Assembly (NCBI RefSeq): GCF_039769985.1
Contig: NZ_JBDNCH010000002.1
Coordinates: forward strand, 2,356,001 to 2,420,000
Direction: 5' to 3'
DNA length: 64,000 bases
From: Ponticoccus litoralis
Lineage (GTDB): Bacteria; Pseudomonadota; Alphaproteobacteria; Rhodobacterales; Rhodobacteraceae
Shown here: piece by piece, positions 1 to 9,833 of the stretch
Numbering within the stretch: the first letter of the stretch is position 1
How the letters are laid out: every line of letters begins with the position of its first letter
Notes under the pieces: generated by a model
Told to the model about the DNA's origin: nothing
The model's input: the letters and a program-made list of their open reading frames with translations, nothing else
Databases searched by the model: none
Made by a program: the position numbers and the translations under genes

Positions 1-1
1 C

Positions 2-1747
2 GCGGCCTCGGCGGCGCTGACCATTTCCGGCGCGCCCTTCATGGGCCCGATCGCCGGTGCGCGCGTCGGCTTCGAGGATGGCGAATACGTGCTGAACCCG
101 ACCGTCGACGACATGCAGGGGCTGCGCAACAACCCCGAGCAGCGTCTCGACCTCGTCGTGGCCGGCACCAAGGACGCCGTCATGATGGTGGAATCGGAAG
201 CCTACGAGCTGACCGAGGACGAGATGCTGGGCGCGGTGATGTTCGCGCACGAGCAGATCCAGCCGGTGATCGACACGATCATCGAACTGGCCGAAGAAGC
301 CGCGAAAGAGCCCTTCGACTTCACCCCCGGATTACTCGGCGCTCTACGAGGCCGTGAAGGCCGCGGGCGAAGCCAAGATGAAGGCCGCCTACGCGATCAC
401 CGACAAGCAGGAACGCGTTGCCGCCGTCTCTGCCGCCAAGGAAGAGATCAAGGCCACGCTTTCGGAAGAGCAGCTTGAGGATGCGAACCTCGGTTCCGCC
501 CTGAAGAAGCTGGAATCGGTGGTGCTGCGCTCTGACGTGGTGAAGAACAAGCGCCGCATCGACGTACCGCGCGCTGGATCAGGTCCGCCCGATCGTCTGC
601 GAAACCGGCCTCCTGCCGCGCACGCATGGCTCGGCGCTGTTCACCCGTGGCGAGACGCAGGGTCTGGTCGTGACCACGCTGGGCACCGGCGACGACGAAC
701 AGTTCATCGACGCGCTGCACGGCAACTTCAAATCCAACTTCATGCTGCATTACAACTTCCCGCCCTATTCGGTCGGCGAAGTGGGTCGCGTGGGGTCCCC
801 GGGCCGTCGCGAGATCGGCCACGGCAAGCTGGCATGGCGCGCCCTGCAGGCGGTTCTGCCGGCCTCGACCGATTTCCCCTACACCATCCGTCTGGTCTCC
901 GAGATCACCGAATCCAACGGCTCTTCGTCGATGGCATCCGTCTGCGGCGGCTCGCTGTCGATGATGGACGCGGGCGTTCCGCTGAAGGCGGCGGTGGCCG
1001 GTGTGGCCATGGGTCTGGTGCTGGAAGACGACGGTGACTACGCGGTCCTGACCGACATCCTCGGCGACGAGGATCACCTCGGCGACATGGACTTCAAGGT
1101 CGCGGGCACCGCAGAGGGCATCACCTCGCTGCAGATGGACATCAAGGTCGCGGGCATCACCCCCGAGATCATGAAGACCGCCCTCGCCCAGTGCCAAGGA
1201 AGGCCGGATGCACATCCTTGGCGAGATGGACAAGGCCCTGTCGTCCGCCGGTGAGTTCAGCCAGCACGCGCCGCGCATCGAGACCATGCAGGTGCCGACC
1301 GACAAGATCCGCGAAGTGATCGGCTCGGGCGGCAAGGTGATCCGCGAGATCGTCGAGGTTTCGGGTGCCAAGGTCGACATCAACGACGACGGCATCATCA
1401 AGATCGCCTCGCCGGACGGCGAGTCCATCAAGAAGGCCTACGACATGATCTATTCGATCGTGGCAGAGCCGGAAGAGGGTCAGGTCTACAAGGGCAAGGT
1501 CGTGAAGATCGTCGACTTCGGCGCCTTCGTGAACTTCTTCGGCAAGCGTGACGGCCTCGTGCACGTTTCCCAGATCGAGAACCGCCGCCTGAACCATCCC
1601 TCGGACGTGCTGAAGGAAGGTCAGGAAGTCTACGTGAAGCTTCTGGGCTTCGACGACCGTGGCAAGGTGCGCCTTGCGATGAAGATGGTCGATCAGGAGA
1701 CCGGCAAGGAACTGGAAAAAGAGGCGAAGGAAGAGTCCGCCGAGTAA
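2..1747 (+). CDS. pnp: Polyribonucleotide nucleotidyltransferase, 5'-truncated, three frameshifts
   Basis: PNPase is the phosphorolytic 3'-5' exoribonuclease of the RNA degradosome. The window opens inside the gene: codons are in frame from base 2 and roughly 130 N-terminal residues are missing. The second RNase PH core is clear at about 640-1230 (GETQGLVVTTLGTGDDEQF, GSSSMASVCGGSLSMMDAGV). A KH domain follows (GSGGKVIREI, about 1320) and then an S1 domain at about 1475-1690. Three single-position disruptions break the frame: an extra g near 333, gtac where homology requires the three-base Gly codon of the conserved DGR motif near 561-563, and an extra t near 1194. Corrected, about 580 residues remain. 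Three independent lesions in a gene of this kind suggest sequence error rather than decay. Confidence 0.95.
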
Positions 1748-1776
1748 TCGGTGGGCGCCAAGCCTTGAAAAGATCG

Positions 1777-1810
1777 AAACGCCCCGCAGGAGACTGCGGG
1801 GCGTTTTCTT
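1777..1810 (+). terminator. Rho-independent terminator of pnp
   Basis: A 12-bp stem (aaacgccccgca / tgcggggcgttt) with a 6-nt loop is followed by ttttctt, 29 nt after the pnp stop codon. Confidence 0.85.
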
Positions 1811-2234
1811 GTCGGATGGCCGGGGTGCAGGCGGCGGTGCGCGATTCGTGACGCAGCGTCAGTGCCCGGGGCGCGCTTGACGATATTTTTACCGATTGCG
1901 GCCCAGGGTGAGCCTGTGTGAAGGCGGCACATTGGTTGCGACCCCTTCGAACACTCACGGGATGCACGGCAAGGGCCCCGGCAATCCAGCCAGGGCCCGA
2001 CCGGCCAGAGTTCGACCGACCAGAGTCCGGCCTGGTCCTGCACAGGGGCAGCGACGGGCAGGGGCGACCGGTGGGACATGCCCGCCGGACGGGGTGGCGC
2101 AGGGCTGTCGCGCATCGCTTTCACATCAGCCACCCGCTGGGCGCGGGCTGCCTTCCTCTGACAGGAGGGCGCGGCAACGGAGCGGGTCCTCGCTTTGGTC
2201 TCGGACAGCAGCCGTCTCGGGGTGGCCGCGCCGT
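1811..2234. other. Intergenic region without recognisable gene
   Basis: The 424 nt between the pnp terminator and the end of the converging NTF2-like gene contain only GC-driven open frames with no recognisable product. I see no tRNA fold, no strong hairpin and no ribosome-binding site in front of a convincing start. Confidence 0.5.
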
Positions 2235-2651
2235 CTAGCCCTCCGCCGCCGGACTGGCGTGGCGATGGATCATCTTCCAGCCGTCCTCGCCCGCGCGGAA
2301 GATCTCGGTGACCCGAAGGCGCATCGCCTGCGGCTCTGTCGCACCGTCCAGCATGACCTCGGCCACCTGATAGCCGGACCAGTAGGCCATGCCGTCGGCC
2401 TCGCCCTGATCGAGGACCTCGAAGAAGGTCTTGCCGCCGGGGCCGAAGCTGCGGGCGCCGTCGCGATTGGCCTTGTTCACCGCATCGGCGCCGGTCACGA
2501 CCCGGCCCGAAGGGTCGAAGAAGCTGGCCGGGCCGGAGGTGGCGGAGAGATCCAGCACGAGATCCGGGCGCCCGGTGACATAGGCGCGGGCCGCGTCCTC
2601 GCGCGCTTTCATGAATTCGGTGAAGGTCTGGACTTCGAATGTGGTTGTCAT
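2235..2651 (-). CDS. NTF2-like / SnoaL-type protein
   Basis: 138 residues from the ATG that follows gaaaggaaacgcc. The protein has the look of the small NTF2-fold families (SnoaL, DUF4440): an N-terminal helical part (FTEFMKAREDAARAYVTG), a conserved FFDPSGRVVTGADAV-like turn and a C-terminal sheet ending RAGEDGWKMIHRHAS. These folds form a hydrophobic pocket used either catalytically or for ligand binding, and the substrate cannot be told from sequence. It is transcribed divergently from the YigZ-like gene, with only about 90 nt between the two starts. Confidence 0.7.
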   Translation of the reverse strand: MTTTFEVQTFTEFMKAREDAARAYVTGRPDLVLDLSATSGPASFFDPSGRVVTGADAVNKANRDGARSFGPGGKTFFEVLDQGEADGMAYWSGYQVAEVMLDGATEPQAMRLRVTEIFRAGEDGWKMIHRHASPAAEG

Positions 2652-2743
2652 GGCGTTTCCTTTCAGCCGGGGTAACGCGCCAGCGGGGCGGCGGTTTCCG
2701 CCGCCGACTTGCGCTGGCGTCACAGGCGGACTACCCCGCTCTC

Positions 2744-3097
2744 ATGCAGGTTTTTGACAGCATCATCCGCGACCGGGGGTCCCGATACGCGGTCTCCGGC
2801 GGGGCCTGCCGCAACGCCGAAGAGGCGGCGGCCTTTCTCAAGGAGCTGAAGCGGCGCAAGAAGTTCGCCAAGGCCACGCACAACACATGGGCCTGCCTGA
2901 CCGACGAGGGCCCGCTGCGCAACGACGACGGCGAAAGCGGCGCCGCGCAGGTCATCCTGCGGATGCTGGAGCGCGAAGAGATCCTCAACGAGATCGTCGT
3001 CGTCACCCGCTGGTATGGCGGGAAGCATCTTGGCGGCGACCGCTTCCGCCACGTGGGCGACGCGGTGCGCCACTATCTGGACAATCGCGGCGGCTGA
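2744..3097 (+). CDS. YigZ/IMPACT family protein (UPF0029)
   Basis: 117 residues from the ATG at 2744. The IMPACT-type N-terminal domain is recognisable from RDRGSRY, NTWACLTDEGPLRNDDGE and VVVTRWYGGKHLGGDRF, which are the hallmark segments of the family. Only this domain is present. Bacterial YigZ proteins are usually near 200 residues with a second ferredoxin-like domain, so this is the short single-domain form common in alphaproteobacteria. The molecular function in bacteria is not established. An in-frame CTG or TTG further upstream could extend the N-terminus. Confidence 0.8.
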   Translation: MQVFDSIIRDRGSRYAVSGGACRNAEEAAAFLKELKRRKKFAKATHNTWACLTDEGPLRNDDGESGAAQVILRMLEREEILNEIVVVTRWYGGKHLGGDRFRHVGDAVRHYLDNRGG

Positions 3098-3179
3098 GGC
3101 CCCGGCGCAAGGCCATAGGCGCCGCGCTGAGGGGGCGAGGACCGTGGCCCCTGACGGCGCGCCCTGCCTGACCTGGAAC

Positions 3180-3207
3180 AAAAAAAGGCCGGGCAAGATG
3201 CCCGGCC
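3180..3207 (-). terminator. Terminator on the minus strand below the response regulator
   Basis: Read on the minus strand, ggccgggca tct tgcccggcc is a 9-bp perfect stem followed by an uninterrupted run of seven T. It lies about 190 nt past the stop codon of the response regulator. Confidence 0.75.
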
Positions 3208-3228
3208 AGGTCCAACAGGGAGGTGCAT

Positions 3229-3384
3229 ATGATGACCCGCATATGCGACGGGATTCCGTGGATCATCCTGACGATGACTGTCTCATACTACATTGCGCGC
3301 TGCCAAAAATCTCTGCGACATTTGGCTTGGGTCCGGCGGCCATGCCCCTTTTGGTTGCGCCCTTTGAACTCTGCACACCTTTAG
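3229..3384 (+). CDS. Possible small ORF, 51 residues
   Basis: An ATGATG start is preceded at a 4-nt spacing by AGGGAGGT, a strong Shine-Dalgarno sequence. The frame runs to TAG at 3384. The product begins MMTRICDGIPWIILTMTVSY, a hydrophobic stretch, then becomes Arg/Cys/Trp-rich. I do not recognise it. It sits between a minus-strand terminator and the convergent end of the response-regulator gene, and only the ribosome-binding site and the lower local GC argue for it. Confidence 0.3.
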   Translation: MMTRICDGIPWIILTMTVSYYIARCQKSLRHLAWVRRPCPFWLRPLNSAHL

Positions 3385-3393
3385 GTTGAGCTG

Positions 3394-4080
3394 TCAAGAA
3401 ACCAGCCGATAGCCGCCCGATTCGGTCACCAGAAGCCGCGCGTTCGAGGGGTCGGGCTCGATCTTCTGGCGCAGGCGGTAGATATGCGTTTCCAGCGTGT
3501 GGGTGGTGACGCCCGCGTTGTAGCCCCAGACCTCGTGCAGCAGCGTGTCGCGCGGCACCACGCCCTCGGTCGAGCGGTAGAGGAACTTCAGGATGTTCGT
3601 CTCTTTCTCGGTCAGGCGGATCTTCTTGTTGTCCTCGGTCTCCAGCATCTTCATGGCGGGCTTGAAGGTATAGGGGCCGACGTTGAAGACCGCGTCTTCG
3701 GACTGTTCGTGCTGGCGCAGCTGGGCGCGGATGCGGGCCAGCAGGACCGGAAAACGGAAGGGCTTGGTCACGTAGTCGTTGGCACCCGCGTCGAGGCCGA
3801 GGATGGTGTCGGCGTCGCTGTCGTGGCCGGTCAGCATGACGATGGGCGACTTGATCCCCTGCTTGCGCATCAGGCGGCACAGCTCGCGCCCGTCGGTGTC
3901 GGGCAGGCCGACGTCGAGGATGATCAGATCGTAGACCTGCTCCTTGGCGCGCGCCATGGCTGTGGCGCCGCTGTCGGCTTCGAAGACCTCGAAATCCTCT
4001 GTCATGACAAGTTGTTCGGCCAGCGCCTCGCGCAGGTCCTCGTCGTCGTCGACCAGCAGGATGTTTCTCAGTTGCGCCAT
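3394..4080 (-). CDS. OmpR-family response regulator transcription factor
   Basis: 228 residues. A receiver domain occupies residues 1-115: acidic DDDED near 11-15, phospho-acceptor Asp in LIILDVGLPDTDG, switch Thr in VMLTGHD, Lys in VTKPF. A winged-helix domain of OmpR/PhoB type follows (RLTEKETNILKFLYR, then LETHIYRLRQKIEPDPS and GGYRLVS). The family binds DNA as a dimer after phosphorylation by a sensor kinase, and no kinase gene is adjacent here. The start follows ggaaaaggcaacacgacggaggccccgcc-type upstream sequence containing a GGAGG. The N-terminus resembles essential alphaproteobacterial regulators such as CenR, but I would not assign a name without alignment. Confidence 0.85.
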   Translation of the reverse strand: MAQLRNILLVDDDEDLREALAEQLVMTEDFEVFEADSGATAMARAKEQVYDLIILDVGLPDTDGRELCRLMRKQGIKSPIVMLTGHDSDADTILGLDAGANDYVTKPFRFPVLLARIRAQLRQHEQSEDAVFNVGPYTFKPAMKMLETEDNKKIRLTEKETNILKFLYRSTEGVVPRDTLLHEVWGYNAGVTTHTLETHIYRLRQKIEPDPSNARLLVTESGGYRLVS

Positions 4081-4225
4081 GGCGGGGCCTCCGTCGTGTT
4101 GCCTTTTCCGTGAGATGTGGACATGACGGAGGCCCGGCAAGTATTGCTGCAAGCGATCACGCGGACGTGTCCGCATCGCGCGAATGTTACAGGAACCGCG
4201 CGTCTGGCGCGGCGCAGGAGGCGTC

Positions 4226-5308
4226 ATGGCCCTTGGACCGGATCTGAACGAGGTACTGGCGCGGGCGCGCGGCGACCTGCGCATGGGTGTGCCGGTGGTG
4301 CTGGAGGATGCCGAGGGCGCGGTGATCTGCGCCGCGGTGGAAACGCTGGGCGCCGAGCGGCTGGAGGCGCTGCGGGCGCTGGGGGCGCCGGACCTGGTGC
4401 TGACGGCGCGCCGGGCCGAAACGCTGAAAGCGCGGGCCTATGACGGCGACGTTGCGCGGGTGGTGGTGCCCGAGGGCGCGGGACTGGACTGGCTGACCGA
4501 TGTGGCGGACCCGGCGGACGACATGGATCGCCCGATGAAGGGCCCGCTGGAAACCCGGCGCGGCGGCTCTGCCGCGTTGCAGCGGCTGGCGGTGCGCCTG
4601 TGCAAGGCGGCGCGGCTGCTGCCCGCCGCGCTTGTGGTTCCGGTGGCGCCGGGATTGGGCGCGCTGCAGGGGCTGGTCCGCGTCCCGGCACAGGAGGCCG
4701 CGACCATCATGGAGGCGCTGCCGCATCTGGGCCATGTCATCGCGGCGCGGGTGCCGCTGCGCGCGGCGGAAAACGCGCGGCTGCACATCTGGCGCCCCGA
4801 GGACGGATCCGAAGAGCATTACGCCATCGAGATCGGTCGCCCGGATCGCGCCGCCCCGGTGCTGGCGCGGCTGCATTCGGCCTGTTTCACCGGCGACCTG
4901 CTGGGCTCGCTGAAATGCGACTGCGGCCCGCAGCTGAACGCGGCGCTGGCGCAGATGGGGCAGGAGGGGGCGGGCGTGCTTCTGTACCTGCAACAAGAGG
5001 GCCGCGGCATCGGGCTGGCCAACAAGATGCGGGCCTATGCGCTTCAGGATCAGGGTTTCGACACGGTCGAGGCCAACCACCGGCTGGGCTTCGAGGACGA
5101 CGAGCGCGATTTCCGCCTTGGCGCGCAGATGCTTGAGGCGCTGGGGTTCTCCTCGGTGCGGCTGCTGACCAACAACCCCGCCAAGATCGCCATGATGGAG
5201 CGGTCGGGCATCGCGGTGGCCGAGCGGGTGCCGCTGAAGGTCGGCGAGACGCCGCAGAACGCGCGTTACCTTGCGGTGAAGGCGAAGAAGTCCGGTCACC
5301 TCCTTTAA
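4226..5308 (+). CDS. ribA: GTP cyclohydrolase II with extra N-terminal domain
   Basis: 360 residues from the ATG placed 5 nt behind a GGAGG. Residues about 175-355 form the GTP cyclohydrolase II domain that opens GTP to the first pyrimidine intermediate of riboflavin synthesis. The zinc ligands Cys220, Cys231 and Cys233 (CFTGDLLGSLKCDCG) and the catalytic segment YLQQEGRGIG are intact. Residues 1-170 resemble a DHBP-synthase-like module but lack its acidic active-site signature, so this half is probably degenerate and structural. That two-part architecture is typical of alphaproteobacterial RibA. No other riboflavin gene is adjacent. Confidence 0.9.
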   Translation: MALGPDLNEVLARARGDLRMGVPVVLEDAEGAVICAAVETLGAERLEALRALGAPDLVLTARRAETLKARAYDGDVARVVVPEGAGLDWLTDVADPADDMDRPMKGPLETRRGGSAALQRLAVRLCKAARLLPAALVVPVAPGLGALQGLVRVPAQEAATIMEALPHLGHVIAARVPLRAAENARLHIWRPEDGSEEHYAIEIGRPDRAAPVLARLHSACFTGDLLGSLKCDCGPQLNAALAQMGQEGAGVLLYLQQEGRGIGLANKMRAYALQDQGFDTVEANHRLGFEDDERDFRLGAQMLEALGFSSVRLLTNNPAKIAMMERSGIAVAERVPLKVGETPQNARYLAVKAKKSGHLL

Positions 5309-5319
5309 GCACAGCTGCG

Positions 5320-5347
5320 CTTCTTTGGTCCAAAGATACCTTGGGGG
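5320..5347 (-). repeat. Intergenic element, copy A
   Basis: CTTCTTTGGTCCAAAGATAC followed by cttggggg. This is the TTTGG-ACC-AAG variant in reverse orientation, 12 nt past the ribA stop. Confidence 0.6.
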
Positions 5348-5360
5348 CTGCGCAAGCAGC

Positions 5361-5400
5361 GGGGGTCATGCTGAAAGCATGCCTGTGGCATGACGCCCCC
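5361..5400. repeat. Inverted repeat between ribA and the LLM gene
   Basis: gggggtcatgc at 5361 pairs with gcatgacgccccc at 5388-5400 (one bulged base) and encloses a smaller dyad gcatgc. It could be a transcript-end hairpin for ribA, but no T tract follows. Confidence 0.5.
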
Positions 5401-5482
5401 TCACAGTCGCCGGACGCAGACCAGCCCTCCCGTTGCACAGGGCCGTGGCGCGCATAGATAGAAGACCGAAAGGAGAGCCGCC

Positions 5483-6484
5483 ATGCATTATTCGCTGCTC
5501 GATCTGGCACCGGTCCCCGAGGGGCACGACGCCGCGCAGGCCCTGAAGAACACCGGGGACCTTGCGGTTCATGCCGAGCGCTGGGGCTACCACCGCTACT
5601 GGCTTGCGGAACATCACAACATGCCCGGCATCGCCTCGGCGGCGACGGCGGTGCTGATCGGCCATGTTGCCGGGCTGACGCGGACGATGCGCGTCGGCGC
5701 GGGTGGGATCATGCTGCCGAACCACGCGCCGCTGGCGGTGGCCGAGGCCTTCGGCACGCTGGCGACGCTGTACCCCGGGCGCATCGACCTTGGGCTTGGC
5801 CGCGCGCCGGGCGGCGATCACGCGGTGATGCGGGCGCTTGGCGTGCACCAGCAGCGGGCCGAGAACTTCCCGAACGAGGTGGCCGAGCTGCGCGACCTCT
5901 TCGGTCCCGCGCAGCCGGACCGCGCCGTGCGCGCATTGCCGGGCGAGGGGACGGAGGTGCCGCTCTGGGTGCTGGGGTCTTCGCTTTATGGGGCGCAGGT
6001 GGCGGCGGCGCTGGGGCTGCCCTATGCCTTTGCCTCGCATTTCGCCCCCGCCGCGCTGGAACAGGCGCTGGAGGTCTACCGCCGCCATTTCCGCCCCTCC
6101 GAGACGCTGTCGAAGCCGCACGCGATGCTGGCCATCAACGTCTTCGCCGCCGATACCGAGGCCGAGGCGCACCGCCTGCGCACGACCATGCAGCAGGCCT
6201 TCTACCGGCTGCGCACCGGCAAGCCGGGCAAGCTGCCCGCGCCGGTGGACGATCTGGCCTCGGTGGTGCCGGCGGGCGCGATGCCCGCGCTGGACGAGGC
6301 GCTGCGGATCAGTGCCGTGGGCACACCCGCGCAGGTGCGCGAGCAGATCGGGCGGCTGGTCGAGACGCACCGCCCCGACGAGGTGATCCTGACGGGCCAG
6401 ATCCACGATCACGCGGCGCGGCTGCGCAGCTTCGAGATCGCGGCAGAGGTGCTTCAGGGCTGCGGCGCGGCGGTTCCGGCGTGA
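5483..6484 (+). CDS. LLM-class flavin-dependent oxidoreductase
   Basis: 333 residues with the luciferase-like TIM-barrel signature: RYWLAEHHNMPGIASAAT near residues 39-56, VGAGGIMLPNHAPLAVAEAFGTL near 72-94, then PGRIDLGLGRAPGG. The family uses FMNH2 or F420 on varied substrates. This subgroup (YhbW-like) is unassigned biochemically. The start ATG follows AAGGAGAGCCGCC. The gene overlaps the next one by 4 nt (GTGA), so the two are probably co-translated. Confidence 0.85.
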   Translation: MHYSLLDLAPVPEGHDAAQALKNTGDLAVHAERWGYHRYWLAEHHNMPGIASAATAVLIGHVAGLTRTMRVGAGGIMLPNHAPLAVAEAFGTLATLYPGRIDLGLGRAPGGDHAVMRALGVHQQRAENFPNEVAELRDLFGPAQPDRAVRALPGEGTEVPLWVLGSSLYGAQVAAALGLPYAFASHFAPAALEQALEVYRRHFRPSETLSKPHAMLAINVFAADTEAEAHRLRTTMQQAFYRLRTGKPGKLPAPVDDLASVVPAGAMPALDEALRISAVGTPAQVREQIGRLVETHRPDEVILTGQIHDHAARLRSFEIAAEVLQGCGAAVPA

Positions 6485-6996
6485 GGTTCGGCCCGCAGGA
6501 TCTGATCCTGACGCGCAGCGGGCTGCGCTTTGCCGGGCGCCTCCTGCCCTGCACGGTGGGGCGCGGCGGCATCACGACCGACAAGCGCGAGGGCGACGGT
6601 GCGACGCCCGCGGGTGTGCACCACATCACCGCGCTGCTCTACCGGCCCGACCGCATGGCCAGGCCGGCCTGGTGGGCGCTGCCGATCCGGCCCGGCGACC
6701 TGTGGTCGGACGATCCGGCGGACCCCGCCTACAACCACCTCGTGCGGGCGCCCTATGCGCCCAGCCACGAGCGCCTGCGGCGGGGCGACCGGCTGTATGA
6801 TCTCGTGCTGCTGACCGACTGGAACTGGCCCGAGGCCGAGCCGGAGCGCGGCTCGGCGATCTTCCTGCACCGCTGGCGCCGCCCGGGCTTCCAGACCGAG
6901 GGCTGCGTGGCCTTCGCGCCGCATCACCTGCGCTGGCTGGTCGGGCAGATCGGTCCCGGCACGCGGCTGGTCGTGCCCCCGGCCTTTGCCGGGTGA
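6481..6996 (+). CDS. L,D-transpeptidase (YkuD) family protein
   Basis: 171 residues starting at a GTG embedded in the stop of the preceding gene. The YkuD catalytic signature is present as His130 (IFLHRW) and TEGC at 139-142, Cys142 being the nucleophile. The N-terminal part has the TVGRGG-ITTDKREGDGATPAG segment seen in ErfK/YkuD paralogues that lack a signal peptide. No signal sequence or LysM domain is visible, so it may not act on peptidoglycan in the periplasm in the classical way. This short cytosolic-looking form is widespread in Rhodobacteraceae and its role is not established. Confidence 0.8.
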   Translation: MRFGPQDLILTRSGLRFAGRLLPCTVGRGGITTDKREGDGATPAGVHHITALLYRPDRMARPAWWALPIRPGDLWSDDPADPAYNHLVRAPYAPSHERLRRGDRLYDLVLLTDWNWPEAEPERGSAIFLHRWRRPGFQTEGCVAFAPHHLRWLVGQIGPGTRLVVPPAFAG

Positions 6997-7084
6997 CGGC
7001 CGGGCCGGCCCGTCGGGCCGGACGCTCGTGCCTGCGCACATCGCCCCACCCGCCATCCCGAAACCCCGCCGCCGCGCGGCCTTC

Positions 7085-8245
7085 TCAGGCGACCAGCGTC
7101 CGGCCCAGCCCCTGCAACATCTCGAGGCATTGCGCCATCTGATCGCGTGAGACGAACTCGTCCGGCTTGTGGGCCTGCGCGATGGCGCCGGGGCCGCAGA
7201 CCACCACGCTCATCCCCATGCCCTGGAACAGTCCGGCCTCGGTGCCGAAGGGCACGACCTCGCAGGCGTTCTGCCCGGTCAGGCGCCGCACCAGATCGCG
7301 CGCCGCGTTGTCGTCCATCGGGTCGAGACCCACGACCTCGCCGATGACCTCGGTGCTGATGCTGGCCGCAGGCGAGACCGCGCGCATGGCGGGCAGCAGC
7401 TCTTGCTCGACCAGCCGCGCGATGGCGTCCTTGACGAAATCGGCGTCGGACCATGCGACGGGGCGCATTTCCCACTCGATCTCGGCCTTGCCGGGAATCA
7501 CGTTATGCGCCACGCCGCCCGACAGCCGCCCGACATTGACCGTGGTCCATGGCGGATCGAAGCGCGAGCCCTGCGGCGCGCGGGCCTTCAGCGCCTCGGC
7601 CAGTTCCAGCAGGCGGGCGACGTAGCGCACGGCATAGTTGACCGCGTTGACGCCGTGGTCGGGGGCCGAACCGTGGCCTTCCAGCCCGGTGAAGCGCACG
7701 GTGTATTCGCAGCAGCCCTTGTGGCCCTCGATGATGCGCATGCTCGTCGGTTCGCCGATGATGGCGATGGCGGGCCGGATGCCGCGCGCCTGCAGCTCGG
7801 GCACCAGCGCGCGGGCGCCGAGGCAGCCGACCTCTTCGTCGTGGGTGAAGCAGAAATGCAGCGGGCGGCGCAGGGTCTGCGAGGCATAATGCGGGGCCAT
7901 GGCCAGCGTCGCCGCGATGAAGCCCTTCATGTCGCAGGTGCCGCGCCCGTAGAGCAGGCCGTCCGCCTCGGTCAGCTGGAAGGGCGGGCGGGTCCAGTCC
8001 TGATCCGCCACCGGCACCACGTCGGAATGGCCCGACAGCACGATGCCGCCGTCGCCCTCGGGGCCCAGCGTGGCGAAGAGGTTGGCCTTGGTCCCGCTGG
8101 CGTCGCGGAACAGGTCGACGCGGGCGCCCAGCCCTTCCAGCCAGGCGGCCATGTAGTCCATCATGGCAAGATTGCTGTCCGCCGAAACGGTCGGAAAGGC
8201 GATCAGGTCGCCGAGGATGCGTTCGGTCTGGGCAAGAAGGGTCAT
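7085..8245 (-). CDS. argE: Acetylornithine deacetylase
   Basis: 386 residues, M20 metallopeptidase family. It hydrolyses N-acetylornithine to ornithine in arginine synthesis. The metal and catalytic residues are all visible: His73 and Asp75 in SGHSDVVP, Asp105 in GRGTCDMKGF, Glu137-Glu138 in THDEEVG, Glu165 in GEPTS and a late His in AQAHKPDEF. The lid domain carries FTGLEGHGSAPDHGVNAV. Length matches ArgE. The gene is monocistronic, converging on the transpeptidase gene, and is divergent from the ABC operon with about 350 nt between starts. Confidence 0.9.
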   Translation of the reverse strand: MTLLAQTERILGDLIAFPTVSADSNLAMMDYMAAWLEGLGARVDLFRDASGTKANLFATLGPEGDGGIVLSGHSDVVPVADQDWTRPPFQLTEADGLLYGRGTCDMKGFIAATLAMAPHYASQTLRRPLHFCFTHDEEVGCLGARALVPELQARGIRPAIAIIGEPTSMRIIEGHKGCCEYTVRFTGLEGHGSAPDHGVNAVNYAVRYVARLLELAEALKARAPQGSRFDPPWTTVNVGRLSGGVAHNVIPGKAEIEWEMRPVAWSDADFVKDAIARLVEQELLPAMRAVSPAASISTEVIGEVVGLDPMDDNAARDLVRRLTGQNACEVVPFGTEAGLFQGMGMSVVVCGPGAIAQAHKPDEFVSRDQMAQCLEMLQGLGRTLVA

Positions 8246-8602
8246 GCGGGTCCTGTCGGGTGTCGCGGTCTGCCGGGAAGATTAGCTGCTCTGGGCATGA
8301 AATTCAAAGACTTGGCGGTGCAATCGGGCGGGACTCAGCCTTCGGGGTGAGTCCCCGTCTGGACCATTCCGGCCCCGATATTGCCGCCTGCGCCGCCACC
8401 CGCGAAAGTCGGATCGCCTGAAGAGGCGCTTTGACCTGTTCGTTTTTCCTGTCCCGTGCCGCATTTGTGACCGAATGTGCCGGATTCGCCGGGTGATCCT
8501 GCCGCAAGGGGCGAGATGCTTGCATGTAAGGGCCTCAGCCGCTTTAGTATGAGGACAAGACAGCGGAAAAAATCCGCGGAACCACAACACGGGGAGCCTG
8601 CT

Positions 8603-9706
<1,104 letters not shown>

Positions 9707-9833
9707 TCCGTCCGGCGTCGCGCCGAACAGGGATGCCGCCGCCGGCCCGCAGGGCACAGGCGGCCAGAAGATCCGGACCGGACCGTCAACCCGGGCCCGG
9801 CAACAAGAAAGTGTTCATCAGGGAGACACACGC

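Noticed and set aside
1811..2234. A tRNA or small RNA gene downstream of pnp
   Set aside because: No cloverleaf or conserved small-RNA features could be drawn; only weak dyads are present.
3187..3240. The hairpin and catatg repeats as a riboswitch
   Set aside because: The hairpin has its T tract on the minus strand and works as a terminator there. No riboswitch family motif was recognised.
5361..5400. A repeat unit of a CRISPR array
   Set aside because: A single inverted repeat with no further copies or spacers.
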